Source: Saccharina japonica
Lineage: Eukaryota; Sar; Phaeophyceae; Laminariales; Laminariaceae
DNA length: 64,000 nucleotides
Assembly: GCA_008828725.1 (NCBI GenBank)
Contig: MEHQ01001058.1
Span: 792,911 to 856,910 of the forward strand
Direction of reading: 5' to 3'
Part shown: positions 10,937 to 23,160 of the stretch, in pieces
How the letters are laid out: each line of letters starts with the position of its first letter
Numbering within the stretch: the stretch's first letter is position 1
Program-made: the position numbers and the translations under genes
Notes under the pieces: generated by a model
The model's database searches: none
Told to the model about the DNA's origin: nothing
Seen by the model: only the letters and a program-made list of their open reading frames with translations

Positions 10937-11632
10937 CACCAAAGTTGTTGCCGTTTTGTTGGTCGCCGTCTTGGGGTCTCAAAGATGGTCAATGTGAGCA
11001 TAATAACATACCCTGGTACACAGATGTCAGGAGACGGTCAGTCAAGGGAGAACGAGCATCGGTCACGGGTGTGGATCCGAGTGTTCCACACTAAAACCCA
11101 GTAGTTTGGCGTCAGTCAAGGATAAAAAATGAAAAATTGCCGTCAGTCAAGGGCTGAAAGTGCCGTCTCCTGAGATATTTGCCCTGGTACATATAATATG
11201 CCTGGTATACCAGCTGGGTATACCAGTATAATATTCTTAGCAATATAATACGTGTACTTCGAAGTATATGATATATACCCGAACGGTTCTCTTGCTTTTC
11301 CGGACAGAGTTGTGGTGTAATACGAGTAACATGTTTTTTATTAAATCTATGATTTAAAAAAAAAATCTATTACAAGGTATTCATCTTCTCTGCAACAGCG
11401 ACCGTTTCCCGGAGCAGTCGAGTTCGTACATAGCCACTGCTGTTTTTATCATACCACGACCCTTGTGAGACTAGGTGCGACGACGAAAAATAATTCGAGA
11501 GGTTCGGTCTCATGAACCCGTCTATGGTAAAAGAGCGAGATCAGCAGTATATCTATACGAGTACAGGACCGTATACTGTAATCAAGATAGTCAGATGACA
11601 CACACACCCCCTGGGTTGATTTTTTCCTGTGA

Positions 11633-11718
11633 GGCCCTTAAGAACCGGTCCTCCGTTTTTGGATACAAAGGACTTGGAATTAGTATGGGATAAGTTTTGC
11701 AGTTCTGAAAGGGGTTAA
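11633..11718 (+). mobile_element. family B element
   Basis: Reads CCCTTAAGAACCGGTCC, then GACTTGGAATTAGTATGGG and GCAGTTCTGAAAGGGGTTAA. Confidence 0.7.
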
Positions 11719-12276
11719 TAGCCGAGTCTCTCCTAAACAAGAGGGGCACCACACACAAACACACAACCGGACGATCATGCCGCCTTTGGAAATATTTTTT
11801 TCCCCCGAGATATTTCCAAATAGACTCAACTCTCGGCATGTGCCCAGTTGCCGAGGAATCCCAAGGTGGAAATTCTTTTGGGTGTGTGTGTTTTTGCCAA
11901 GGTACATGATGGTGGGTCCTCCTGCGAGCGCGATCTGAAAAACTCCTCCCAGTGTAGTTCCGATGCTACTGATGAGCTGTGCTGCTTTACGTTTAGTATT
12001 TGCGAGGTTTGCATCGTCCTATCTCAGCAGCGCCGGATGAGTTATAACACGTGTGGCCGGTGGTGCTGTGCTGTATGTAATGTTGGATTGTTTTGGTCTG
12101 TTCTCGCCTCTCAACTCTCTTGAGGGTTTCGTATAGGGTTTGCGTTCGCATGATACAAGAGTTGACCCTTTTATTATTAGTCGTGCTGCACTCGAATTCC
12201 AAGATAAACTTCAATCTGACACTACTTTCAAGTGTTTTGTCCCCACAACCGGTCTGCATGCAGTCCCACTTAATGT

Positions 12277-12366
12277 AACCCCTTAAGAACTGGGCCGGCC
12301 CACATGTTTGGGGACAAACTACTTGAAATTAGTGTGATGTATGTCTTTCAGTTCTGAATGGTCAAG
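12277..12366 (+). mobile_element. family B element
   Basis: Starts AACCCCTTAAGAACTGG and continues through GGGGACAAACTACTTG and AATTAGTGTGATG. The right end is degraded (TCTGAATGGTCAAGG). Confidence 0.65.
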
Positions 12367-12603
12367 GCTTACACGGGTTGAAAGGTCTTGTGGTATACCT
12401 GGTACCTGGTACCACTATTTCCCGATATATAATAAGGAGAAAAAAAAAAATGAAGCTGTGAGATCCCAAGCGGCCCTAATGTTTTCGTACAGAGTTACGG
12501 CGTGATTCCGTGTCAGACCTTCCCGAAGGGCAGTCCTCCCTCCGAGCCCCTGCGCACGGCGTTTTCGACTTTTTGAAAGGCAAGAGGCCGGAGCGGAACG
12601 GAA

Positions 12604-12899
12604 CGGTTTGGGGTGGGTGGGGGGGGGGTGTACTCGATATTCATGCATGGCCGCAGTCGTATGGCCATAGACCCTCGCATCCCTACAATGCCGGGACGGA
12701 GCATGTCGGGTTTTCACGGACCAGGCAGGTAGACATTGCTTCGTAGCACCAAGCAAGACGCGACGTGGGGTGTTCGGCGAGTCGCATGGAGGGTGAGCTG
12801 CACCCTACTACTCGTAAGAACCGCCTGTGAGGCGGACTTGCACATAGGTGACAGCTTCAATGAGTTCGTTTAATTTCTGGTGGGGGGGGGGGGGGGGGG
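12604..12899 (+). mobile_element. poly-G-bounded repeat, family D, full copy
   Basis: A ~290-bp non-coding repeat with poly-G on both sides. It begins just after a G run with GTACTCGATATTCATGCATGG and ends with TTCAATGAGT followed by another G run. The TACTCAT-like start and the ATGAGT end are short inverted matches. Internal landmarks are GGCCGTAGTCGTATGACCAT (here with changes), GGAGCATGTCGGGTTTTCA and AGGCGGACTTGCA. Other copies: 28170-28345, 28668-28815, 29205-29300 (-), 32466-32610 (-), 39174-39385, 41246-41520 (-) and 50217-50545. Confidence 0.75.
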
Positions 12900-13193
12900 G
12901 GTTAATGTCCGTAACTTTCGCATCCGGCGGACCCAGGTGAAAGTTTTTCGGAGTACTCTTACGTATCGGATGAGTAATATTATTCGGAGTCTTGCAGGTG
13001 TCGAATATTTATCGCCAATACGGGTTGAGAGTCTTGTGGCCGGTGGGTTCTTGAGCGAAAGCGGTCAGTTACGTACGTCTTTAATACCAGGTATACATAT
13101 CATACGATGTATAATATATATGTATATTGAATCTGGTATATACATACTGCCGTAATGTTGACCCGTTTTGGCTACTCGTAGATATGTACCTAT

Positions 13194-13284
13194 ATGCCAG
13201 TCTGTCCCGGTTTTATAAGCACCGTTTTTATTGAACATGAATGTCCAAAAGGTGCTTATATTAAGGGAAGGGACAGAGTGGTAT
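13194..13284. mobile_element. hairpin family C, copy 2
   Basis: Arms CTGTCCCGGTTTTATAAGCAC and GTGCTTATATTAAGG...GGACAG pair around a TTGAACATGAATG loop. A small insertion breaks the right arm. Confidence 0.7.
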
Positions 13285-13359
13285 ACTGCATGCTGCAGTG
13301 ACCATCCTACTTGATAATTCCATGTAGTTTGTGAATCATGCAGACCTCCTCGGATCGAT

Positions 13360-13700
13360 AACGGTCTATCTATCTACCTGTATATAGATCATCTTTAATA
13401 GATCCTCACCTTCGGTTATGAGATGTTACGAAGGATCTGCATATCACGATGTTGTGCGGGATCTGTACAGCACAATGTTGTGCGGGATCTGTATAGTACA
13501 GATCCAATCCAGGAAACATGTGCTACTGCTGTAGATCATGCAGATTATGCGAGTACGGCTTCCACCCCGGCAACATGAGCTAGATCATACATATCATACA
13601 GATCATACAAGATTGTGAATAAATCTGCCTTGAAAGGTCTACTGCTTCTATAGATCATACAGATCATACAGATCATTAACCTATCTGCCCTTAAGGAGGT
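13360..13700. repeat. family E (GATC-rich) element
   Basis: Contains repeated ATCATACAGATCATACAG and GGGATCTGTACAGCAC motifs, and the family's unique segment with AATCCAGGAAACATGTGCT and GGCAACATGAGCTAGATCAT. The same unique segment follows the satellites at 29520-30190 and 39867-40131. Confidence 0.6.
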
Positions 13701-14394
13701 ATACCATGAAGTGGGAGTCCATGATCTGCCGCATGTGTGGAATCACGCGAAAGCTTTTTGTCAGGTCCCCCGTGACAGGTGTGGGACCTCAGTGACTACG
13801 AATAGTACCCCGTGTGTGATACTCGTAATATAGGTATCAGGGCAGGATGCCCCACTCTAAAATCCAGTGTAACAATTGATTGTCGCATGCTTTGTCACAA
13901 AATCGAGTCAACTTTTCTTGCTCCCAAATTTCTCTCGAGTGCTGTCGCGTACTCGTACGTATTGTGGATTGTAATTTATTGTTTTTCAACGTTAAATATC
14001 GTCTGTTCATTAAAAGTTAAAGAGACACCTCGACGGTGAGGTCGAAATTTTCCTCGAATATATATATATATACAAGGTTCCCCTCCGGGACATGCCTAGG
14101 GGAGTGGCGCAAGAACGAATTGAAATCCCAACTCGTACATAATTCGATATTGTATCCTACGCAAGCATATTACATCATAGTACGACGTGGTTATGAATTA
14201 TCTGCATATTACCGTACATGCAGGGTACATGCATACTACTTTTTAGAACTGTATCAGATGACCTGCGCACTTTTGGGGATAAAAATACTTGAAAATAGTG
14301 TGGAACCCTTACTATTGACTGCATATTTTTAATAGATTTTCATAACGATTCCGCCAAACATTAAATTATGTTCGCCAGTGTGTTTATGTATGTC

Positions 14395-14610
14395 TTTGTT
14401 GTGTGGAGAGGCACCACAGTTGACTTGGTTCTAGAAGGGGATCGAAATAGACTCAATTTCAGTGTTAGGGTCGAAATCATCATGGTTTTATGTGGGGGAT
14501 CAAACATGACTTGGTTTTTGTGTTGGGTTCGAAATTGGCCTGGTTTTGGTGCGGAGGGTCGAAATTGGCTTATTTTTTGTGTCAGGGCCGAAAATGACTG
14601 TATATTTTTC
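14395..14610 (+). repeat. ~38-bp tandem repeat
   Basis: About five diverged units with GGGTCGAAATTGGCTT and TTTTTGTGTTGGG. A related short block in the opposite orientation lies near 15145-15215. Long open frames across it come from the repeat. Confidence 0.6.
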
Positions 14611-16900
14611 ACTTTGGTTTGTTTTATGTTTGTACTATGTACGTGCGTAACCCAGACACCACAGACAGCACACGAGCAGTGCAGAGCAATAAAACAGCAT
14701 GAAGCGCGTGCGGTAGTTTTGTCCGCCCTGTATTGCTGTGGCGTCCTACTATAATACTGTTGTACTGTGTGTGTTTTTTTTCGGACCGTGCGATTTGTTG
14801 TTATAAGGGGTAGTCCGTGGTCACAGGACAGGCTCCAAAAAGCTCTGGAGTGGAAGAATACCCCAGGGGAAAAAAATACACTAAGTACAAAGTACAACGC
14901 AGTACGTAGTGCTGGGGGTCTCTGCTGTTGCGTAGTACATGCATGCTGCCACAGGTCCAACAACACACTGTTTGCTGGTGGTGCTGCTGCTAACTGTGCA
15001 GCAGATCCACAGTCGATATAGGCTAAGGCGCTGGATACACTTACACACTAAATACTGGATGTATTTCGAGTCTCGTCACCTCGGGCGTCTTTCGAACAGT
15101 GGGTGGGATAACAATGCACGGTGCGCTTTTTCACCCCCCATACCAAGGTCAAGTCATTTTCGGCCCGCAGACAAATAGCAAGTAAATTTCTATCCCCCAC
15201 TAAAAAGGAAAACATTATGAACGAGTCTCGAACTGACGACTTCAAACAAATAACCGGGCATCGCACTCATTTGACCATATTACCAAAGAGTCAAAATATT
15301 TTTTATACTGGTGCGCGTGTCCACAGCAGTGAGTGCGTGACACACCGCACATACACATGCACAGCAGCAGCGCAGCAGAAGGAGAGAGGTAGAGATGACC
15401 GATGACGGATCATAGCCTCCGATAAAGCAACTACTGCTGCTGGAGCCACAGCAGTACAGCGCGGACCTCTGCCACATTCGCGTGATGTTGCCTGCTGCTG
15501 CTTGTGCTGCTGGGCGGGGTTGCAACGTGTTGTTTGTGTTCTCTTTGCATGTTATCTGATGTCTAAAAGTTTGGTGGTGTGCTTGGGGCAAGAACCCGCA
15601 ACATCAGAAATATAATAACAGTTGCCGTACTCACACGTAATAAAAACGGCCCTTACATTTCGGTCCAAAGTGACCCTGGATATGTCATAAACACACAGCA
15701 CAACAGCAAAGAATGCAAAACAGGTGGCGGACTACGGACAGCAGCCTTGGATAAAACAACTACCTACAGCAGCAGTACAGCCCAGATGGATGTGCCACTC
15801 ACGCACGATGTTCCCTACTGGTGTTGGCGGCAACGCTGTAACGCCGTGCTCTGTGCATGTTGTCTGTTGTCTATTGGTATCTGGTACATGTTTCTGGCCT
15901 GCGTGCATGTGAGAGAGCAAAAAACAGACAACATCTAAAAACAGAACATCGTTATTTACTGGCACGTACGTACGAAACACGGCCTCATGCAGAAAACCCG
16001 GGAAATCGGCTTATCCACTCCCGCGGGAAAAAAAACTTCGAGCGCCCGCCACGCGAGCCACAAGAGCTCGGATCGAGCCCAAACCTCGACCAATGTGTCC
16101 GGCCGGGCCTCCCGTGTCGGGGCACTTAGCGTTTTGCCGAAAAGCGCTCGCGCGGAGAGAAAAGTTGCGAAAAGTGCGAAAATTTCACAAGCATAACTAT
16201 ACATATGAAGTATATATACATATTATAGAACATATCATACATATATAGAATTTAACCGTTTTTTGAGACATTTAACCGGAAAATCTGAAATTCTGACCTG
16301 ACGACAGAAATCACGTCTTGTTTACGATATGCTGTCAGCAGCATCGTACTACGTACTAATCAATTCGGCGGACATGCTGAGAGTGTTCTGAGAGCGTTCT
16401 GCTGTCCCCCCCCCCCCCCGCTTTTTTGGTGGATGGAATCCTCTGATCCGCGATTGCATCGTATATAGGAGTCCACAACAAACAGTTGTCGCCGCCGGAC
16501 AGCTTGCGCCATCTTGTGGCGCTCCGGCGGCTCTAACCGTGCTGTGCTGTGACAGGGGTTTCTCGTTTTGATGGCGTGTTTTCAATTGAAGGCGACGAGT
16601 GCTGCGCTGTAGACGTGTGTGCTTGGGCACCAGCTATTCATAGCTGTGCACGTGAGCATGGATTCAGCCGAAGGTTGACGTTCGCACCTACCTCTGCATG
16701 TCTGAGCACTACGAAACACTGCCACCTACTTGCCTTATAGGGCTGGTGCCTTATCTTCTGGGGTCCTCACAGGAGGAGCTCATCGTATGCCACCATGTCA
16801 CCCGAAAAACTTGGCTTCGAAGAAGCACAACGCGGCCAACATTGTTCGTTCGTGTTGTTTTGTTTTGTGTTGTGTTGTGTTGTGTTGTTTTTCACCCCTT
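14611..16900. other. no gene supported
   Basis: Three related CAG/ACAG-rich blocks occur near 14650-14720, 15310-15500 and 15740-15930. A GC-rich 200-base block at 15987-16196 is open on both strands but shows no domain or splice context. A poly-C run lies at 16407-16419. Confidence 0.4.
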
Positions 16901-16904
16901 TCAT

Positions 16905-16995
16905 TGTCTTGCCCCTTCTTTTCTCTCTCCGTCTCGACCGTAACTCAGACCCGGGGTCATATGTAGCAGGCTCTCCCCCCCCCCCTTTCCTGTGC
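16905..16995 (-). mobile_element. SINE family F, fragment
   Basis: Carries the body core CGTAACTCAGACCCGGGGTCA and an upstream CTTTTCTCTCTCC match to the other F copies. No tRNA-like part is visible. Confidence 0.5.
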
Positions 16996-17244
16996 ACCGC
17001 TAATAGCTAATCCTAAAAAACATACCCTGGTACATATGTATGTAAATACTACAGCAGTAGTAGTAGTAGTAATAGTATCACACTAAACGGTAGTGGTTCA
17101 CTTGAAGAGTATACTATTAATAATACGAGTACGAGCTGGTCTGGCTTAGAGCCCGCCACGACAGTTAAATGGATTTGCGCAGAGCAGTTTGGCGATTTAT
17201 GACGTGGAATTTTGCATGGCGCCCGGAACGGGCATAACAAAACG

Positions 17245-17374
17245 GTTCAAGCGGGAACCCCAAAAAAAAAAGTCGATGAGGTAAACTTATGATCGTTTGA
17301 GTGAAATGCCCACCTAGAAATCGACCGAAATGTACGTTAAAAAAAGCTTTTTTTTCTTGGGTTCCCGCTTGAAC
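17245..17374. mobile_element. 130-bp inverted-repeat element (family K)
   Basis: The ends are exact inverted repeats GTTCAAGCGGGAACCC and GGGTTCCCGCTTGAAC, followed inward by an A run on the left and a T run on the right. The ~80-bp interior is non-coding. It lies directly beside the end of the minus-strand open segment at 17377-17769. One copy only in this window. Confidence 0.7.
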
Positions 17375-17376
17375 GC

Positions 17377-17769
17377 CTAGACAAACGCGCTACGAATCAC
17401 GTGCCAAAATGTCAGGTCAAAAATCGTAAAACTGCGTTGCGCAAAACACTTTTGGTGTCTTTCATCGTAGTATCTTAAATTTGTATGAGGATCGTAAGTA
17501 CGCAATATCTCTTGATCGAGCGCGAATTGAGCAGTGGCGATGGTATCGGTCGTTTCCCCTTGCCCTAAGGAACGCTCACACCAAGTATCAGAAACATCCA
17601 CTAAACGTATTTTTCGTACTTTCGTATGTACTTTAGTATCGATATATACTCGCACGTGATGGGATGGAATCGATACGGGATTTCTCGACGAGAATAACTC
17701 GGATTCTAAAAATCCCAACATCAACAAACGCACTACAGACCCAGGCACATCGTTGCCAAATATGAGGTC
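17377..17769 (-). CDS. unidentified protein-like open segment (possible exon or element fragment)
   Basis: On the minus strand an open frame of about 130 codons runs from just after a TATTAG acceptor-like site (near 17769) to a TAG at 17377. Unlike most frames here its composition is not low-complexity: charged, aromatic and aliphatic residues are mixed, as in a folded protein. I recognise no domain. No ATG stands at its left edge (GTG at 17748 is the earliest candidate start), so it would be an internal or last exon, or a decayed fragment of a mobile-element protein. The stop lies within a few bases of inverted-repeat element K, which could mean both belong to one transposon. Confidence 0.3.
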   Translation of the reverse strand, partial: DLIFGNDVPGSVVRLLMLGFLESELFSSRNPVSIPSHHVRVYIDTKVHTKVRKIRLVDVSDTWCERSLGQGETTDTIATAQFALDQEILRTYDPHTNLRYYDERHQKCFAQRSFTIFDLTFWHVIRSAFV

Positions 17770-19840
17770 CTAATACTGCCAAACGATTGCGCAAACCTCA
17801 TTTAAGTGCATTTTAGTTTTACAGCCTGACCAGCTCGTAGTCAGTCACAAAATATTTGCCTCGTACGGCAAATACTAACTATACCGTGCATGTACCAGCT
17901 GCACCCACCCACCCACCGCATGTGCATCAAGTAAGCCGTACGGACCCGACCATCAGGCCTAGATAGACTGGGTCTCTGCTGATGTACTGCTACACATCCA
18001 GGGAGAGTATACCGTATATATGTGACCTCCCCTAAGTTCAACAGCTGTCATATTTCGTTCCCCTCAAAACCTGTGTACGTAGTTCGCGCGATCGAAGTAT
18101 CCCACGCAGCTTGCAAAATATGAGTTTTGATGAAACCCTCGCGATCTCACAGCTAGCTGTCGTTTTTACTTTTTTTCTCTCTCTATATATACCGTGAGAT
18201 GAGTTGTATTTATGATAAATGTACTGCTGTACCCCTCTCTCCCTCTCCCCGGAAATGTCGGACCCGTCTGGGTATTCACCGTGATGCAGAGCCCGCCCAT
18301 GCTTTGCCGGGCAGAGTGGTTGCACTACTGTATACATCGATTGTGATGAAATGTGCACCGCTCGAGCGGGGCGCCTATTGGATGATGGGGAATGATTTTC
18401 GGCACTCAGATTACGATTTCTGGTTTTGGGGAAAACAGCGGCGACTAATTACAGCGTTCACAGTATTAATAGTATATACTCAGACGTGTGCATCCTAAAA
18501 AATAAACCAAATGTGGATATTATACAAACTCTTGTGTTGTGACGTAACCAGGTATGAATATGTATGCATGGTGACCTTGCTGCAGTTAGTATACCGGTGT
18601 GATACCATACGTAGCGAGTCGAGGTGCAAATCCTCTTGTACACACTCCAGGTGTGTGTGTTCTCGCCCTAGTGATGGTACCTGGTATATCATACGACGAG
18701 TACCCATACTTCGAAGTACTATGGTGCCATGGGGCACTCGGCACAAAAAAGGAGATAAACGCGGGCGGACGGGCCAACTATTACGAGTTGCTTAAAAAGT
18801 ACACGGGGGCCTGACATACGTACACACAGGCCATGCCTTACTTTTGAGTTCTGCCTAGTTCCAGGGGGGCCTGGAATCTAGTGCGTGTCTGATTAGGGCA
18901 TGCCTCATTACTTTTGAGTTGCGTGAAGCCGGAGATACCCTACAGTTGTAGAACATACGAAGCCGGAGATCCGCGCCGTCTGACCGAAACTCTCCGAAAA
19001 ATCGTTCATAATCTCCGCAAAAAAACGTTTTGCCTTTTTGTTTACGCCGTACTACTTTCCCACCAACGCACAGCGCACTCACGTTGACCACAACAGTTAC
19101 CAACCAGCTCGAGCTCGAGTTCCTACATGTATAGCGAGAGGTAGATACGTACAGACAGAGCCTGCACCACTCGGCACGGAAAACGCTTCTGAGAGGGACC
19201 AAGCATCACGCTCGCACAAACATACATGATACGAGTACATACACACGGTGGGGGGGGGGGGGGGGCACACGTGATTTTTATTTTATTTATTGATTTATCT
19301 TCCCTCTAGAAGCCAATTTTTATGGCTTAAGTTTTGTCTGTGAATTTTGTGGACCCCCCACTACATACTGATACACCCGAATATCGCGCTTGAAGTGAAG
19401 GCGTTGCCGCCAATGCTGGGCGTTTAAGTTAGCGGTGGGGGGGGGGGGGGGGTCTCTTCTGGCGGCTCCTGACTCCTGACACTAAAGAAACTGAAACATA
19501 AAAATATGATGTGGATGCGGAGGGGGAGATGCGCGTACGTGAAATCGTTTTTTTTTTCTTCGTTTTTTCTTCTCCTGTACGGAGCGAAGACGCTACAGTA
19601 TACTCCTATTAATAGTTAATACCGTAGTACCAGGGTGTATAATAACAGGAGACCGTTGTTTGACCCCTATATTTCGTATCCTATAATAAACATCGTGTTT
19701 TATATTTTTTGAGCCCTTAAGAACGGTGCCCACGTTTTTTTAGACAAAATACTTGCAATTAGTGTGGGTTCAGTTTTGCCGCAGTTGACAGGTCAAGGCC
19801 GAAAATGGCCTTAACGCGCCCGATTAGACCGATCTCCGAA
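17770..19840. other. no gene seen
   Basis: Short frames only. Contains a duplicated motif CATGCCTTACTTTTGAGTT / CATGCCTCATTACTTTTGAG (18830 and 18900), poly-G runs at 19249-19264 and 19437-19452, and a B element at 19711-19796 that seems to split a family L copy (19640-19835). Confidence 0.4.
19711..19796 (+). mobile_element. family B element inside a family L copy
   Basis: Reads GCCCTTAAGAACGGTGCC, then GCAATTAGTGTGGG. Family L sequence appears on both sides: GGAGACCGTTGTTTGACCCC before and GGCCTTAACGCGCCC after. Confidence 0.5.
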
Positions 19841-19849
19841 ATCAGGTAT

Positions 19850-20490
19850 GGCACATTTGGTACACGGAGGAGCCGGGCTTTCTTTGGGTAAAAAACGAGG
19901 CCGGACTGTTTAGCGGTATACGTGGCACATTTGGTACACGGAGGAGCCGGGCTTTCTTTGGGTGAAAAACGTTACCGGACTCTTTAGAGACGCGCGTGAT
20001 GCCGTTTTTTTTTATTTGTTCAAGCTGTATACACGGAGGAACCGGACTTTCTTCGGGCACGACCTTGTCCTGACTTTGGTCGCACCGTACCGGAGCCTGC
20101 AAGATAAAAAAAAAAACACGCGTAAAGCCGTATTGTTTTGTTTTGTTTTGTTTTTCTGTTTTTTTTTTTCTCGTTTTGTTTTCCGGTTTGCTGTGTGTGT
20201 TGTCTTCACATTAAAACCCGTTCTTTCTACCCAACTACACCAGTACACCCAGCAGTGTCTGCCCTGATTCCTAATCCTAAGAGAGATACAAATTTTGTGG
20301 TCACATACTGTGAGAGCTGTACAGAGAAAATGGGATTAATTTTCGTAACTTAGCCTGAGTTCACTGCCTCCCCCCCATTATATATATATACCAGAGCTTG
20401 AAAAAATGCGCTCTTGTGCCCGTTTTTTTTGTTTTGAAATTGTTTTGTCCATACGGAGGGACCGGACTTTCTTCGGGCAAGAACAACTTT
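19850..20490. repeat. ACACGGAGGAGCCGG repeat block
   Basis: The motif TACACGGAGGAGCCGGGCTT plus TCTTTGGG occurs at about 19860, 19934, 20029 (diverged) and 20450 (diverged). The first two lie in a 74-bp tandem duplication that includes GGCACATTTGG. Confidence 0.6.
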
Positions 20491-21138
20491 GCCTGAGTTT
20501 GCTAGACCCCCCCCACGAGGAGTTGAAGTGATTATGCTGGCGCCAAGTTTGCGCTTTTCTTTGCCATTTTAAGGGGGGGGTGGGGGGTGAGTCCCGCCGC
20601 TCGCGTTCCTCAAACTTGACTCAGACGCGCGTTGGCTTTTATGGTGCGGGGGGGGGGGGGGGGTCGGGGGGAGGGGGCGCGAGCGATGCTGAGCTTGGCG
20701 TCTGCGCATCGACGCCTGTCTGTCTGCTTGCCTGTCTGCCTGCCTGCGTGCTATTTATAGCGCCGGGCCGCCATACGCACCACGTTTCGTGTATCACGAT
20801 TGGTTTGTGGCATACGATACGTATGTTTGTGCGTGTATTTGTATATATCGTATTATATGTTATATTATATATACAATGGATCGGAGGCACTTTTACATAA
20901 CTGGCTGTCGTCCCGGGTGAGACGTGAGACCCCCCGCCTGGCTTTTTTGTTTTCGGTATGGAAGCATGCTATGTACCTTAAGGTAGGGATGCACGTGGAA
21001 TCTCCTCATTAAGGTAGGAATGCCCTTAAGGAGGTCCGTACTATGTGTAAGTCGCTCAAAACTGACATTTTATACGTAAATGTGTAGGCTTAGCCCGGTT
21101 GACAATCCCATGGCGTAGGTGCTATAACGAAATGTAAA

Positions 21139-21425
21139 ACCTCGGAAGGCGTACGCCTTGTTGGGCAGCCCCTCAAGTTGAGAAGCCTATTAATAATCGG
21201 TCAGAAGTAGTGCCTCAGAAGGCGTATGCCTTATTGGGAAGTTCCTCAGTTGAGAAGCCTAAGCCTATTAATAGTCAGTCAGAAATATTGCCTCAGAAGG
21301 CGTATGCCTCATTCGGTAGTTACTCACTTGACAAGCCTACTAATAGACAGTCACAAGTTTTGCCCAAGAAGGCGTATGCCTTATCGGGTTCCTCAGTTGA
21401 AGAGTATACTAATACCGGTAGTCAG
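21139..21425 (+). repeat. ~70-bp tandem repeat, four units
   Basis: Each unit carries CAGAAGGCGTATGCCTTA, TTCCTCAGTTGAGAAGCCTA and a TTAATAGTCAGTCA segment. The unit length is roughly 65-78 bases with small indels. Confidence 0.75.
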
Positions 21426-21429
21426 TAAT

Positions 21430-22200
21430 AGTCACGGACTGTCAGTACAGTACTACTGTTAATAAGTCGGTCATAAATACTTGGGCGAAAACATTCTACC
21501 TCTATCATTTTACGCCTCTTTGTTTTTTGCTTATTTACCGACGTCTCGACTCTACGTATATTGTGCGCCTATTCGTGAGCCCGAGCTAGATTGCGCCTTT
21601 TGCTTTACGTGGGATCATCATCATCAACAGCAGCAGCAGCAGCAGCAGCGGCATATCAATTTGACCGGAAAGGCATGGACCGGCTGGAAACCGAAACGAA
21701 CAGTCCCTTGTCTTCCTCAAAGCACGGGTAGGCCGTTTTGTGTTTTGTGTTTTTGTGTAACTCGTAGGCAGGCCTTTGTCCCGCCAATCCTTGAAAGAAA
21801 GAGACGAGACACTCCCAGAGAGAGGGCACTTGTCCGGAGGCCCAAGGTCTCCGTTTCTCGTCTACCCCGCTCTCTCGCCCGGGGTCTTGGGCTGTCGCCC
21901 TGTGCCTCCGCTCCTTGGCCCTCGTGCCGGCGGCCTGTCGCTATCGCCGTCGCGCTGCTTCACGCCTTGTCGTGCTCTTTGAGCGTGTTCTACCCCGAGA
22001 CAGGACTATTGCGGCAGGCACCACACACACCCTTCTCAATCGCTGCTACTCTTGTTGCCGGTGCTGGTGCTGCTGTCGGGGACGATGGTGCTTGTCCTTG
22101 TGCGGCAGCGTATCTACGCAGTCGTTGCTGAATGGTGCTGTTGATGGCGGTAGGCGGGCGGGGGATAGGGGGCATGGTGCGCCGAGCGCATGCCGCTGTT
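21430..22200. other. GC-rich stretch, no gene supported
   Basis: A long open frame (21481-22131, +) crosses a CAGCAG run and CTCTCGCCC-rich sequence. It has no recognisable domain and begins inside AT-rich repeat sequence, so I do not call it a gene. Confidence 0.4.
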
Positions 22201-22205
22201 CAGCT

Positions 22206-22290
22206 ATACCACTATGTTCATAAATATAAGCACCGTTATTATTGAATATTAATGTACAAACGGTGCTTATATTTCTGGACAGAGTGGTAT
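22206..22290. mobile_element. hairpin family C, copy 3
   Basis: TACCACTATGTTCATAAATA (degraded left arm), loop TTATTGAATATTAATG, right arm CGGTGCTTATATTTC followed by GGACAGAGTGGTA. Confidence 0.75.
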
Positions 22291-22937
22291 ATCATAGGTC
22301 GATGGGTCTTTGTAAGGCCACCAGCATTAGCTGCTCACGGCGAAAGAAGGAGTACGAGTATATACTCGTACGAGTAGTTCCTTCTTTTTCCTCCTCTTTT
22401 GTTTCAGTTGGAACAAGAGGTTTGGAGCAGAGTGTCCTGTTTTTCTTTCTTGTTTGGGTTTGTTTTGGTCGGAACAAGAGGCTCGGAGCGGAAGGTCCGT
22501 CTACGCGTACTTTTTTTTTTTTTTTTGTCTCCTGTAGTATTAGTTTCGATTGTGGTGTTGGTCCGTCTACTTTTTTTTTTTTTTTTTGACTCTGCTTTTT
22601 CTTCTTGGTCAGAACAAGAGCTTCGGAGCTTTTCGGCGACTGTTCACTGATTCTGGTCTACTCACAAAAAGTTTTCTCGCCGAACGGTTCTTCCCTACGA
22701 CTATCATATGTATGAAGATATAATATGAAGATGTAGGGGCGGGTTAATTTCACCTGCTGTTGCATACCTGGTATATATATACACAATATGCTACCGGGTG
22801 TATACCTGGTGTTGTTAGATAGCAAAATAGGTTGCCCTCTGGACGGAAATGTGAGACGTCGGCATATAAATGTACAGACCAAACGGTCCTTCACGTCTCC
22901 ACCCAGAGTTGTACTGCAGCAGTCATGATCCCTCTAC

Positions 22938-23160
22938 ATATAGTAGCGCATACCGGCACGACAGCAGCGACAACCGGCACTAACTACTCCACACACTGCC
23001 ACACTGGTTAATCCCATCTGTGCCAAGCGACTTGACAGACACTATACTCGTAACAGCAGTGCCGGTATGATACTATAGCGACTCCGCACACCTCCGTACT
23101 GGGTATTCCCATTTGCGCCAAGCGATTCAACAGGCACTACAGCTGGCAGCCGGCACTACT
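22938..23160. repeat. family I repeat, copy 2
   Basis: Contains TACCGGCACGACAGCAGC, CCACACTGGTTAATCCCATC, GCCGGTATGATACTATAG and GCAGCCGGCACTA, matching the order of landmarks at 10053-10232. Confidence 0.55.

Larger units (their letters stand above)
10581..13190. other. repeat-rich stretch without a gene
   Basis: Holds B elements at 10852-10936, 11633-11718 and 12277-12366, a family-L-like segment at 11035-11185, and a full D repeat at 12604-12899. The remaining sequence has only short open frames, none recognisable. Confidence 0.5.

Noticed and set aside
14361-14966. 201-codon minus-strand open frame
   Set aside because: Most of it is the 38-bp tandem repeat (FRP/FRTQ-like periodicity); the rest has no domain.
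21481-22131. 216-codon plus-strand open frame
   Set aside because: It begins in AT-rich repeat sequence, crosses a CAG run, and shows no domain or splice support.
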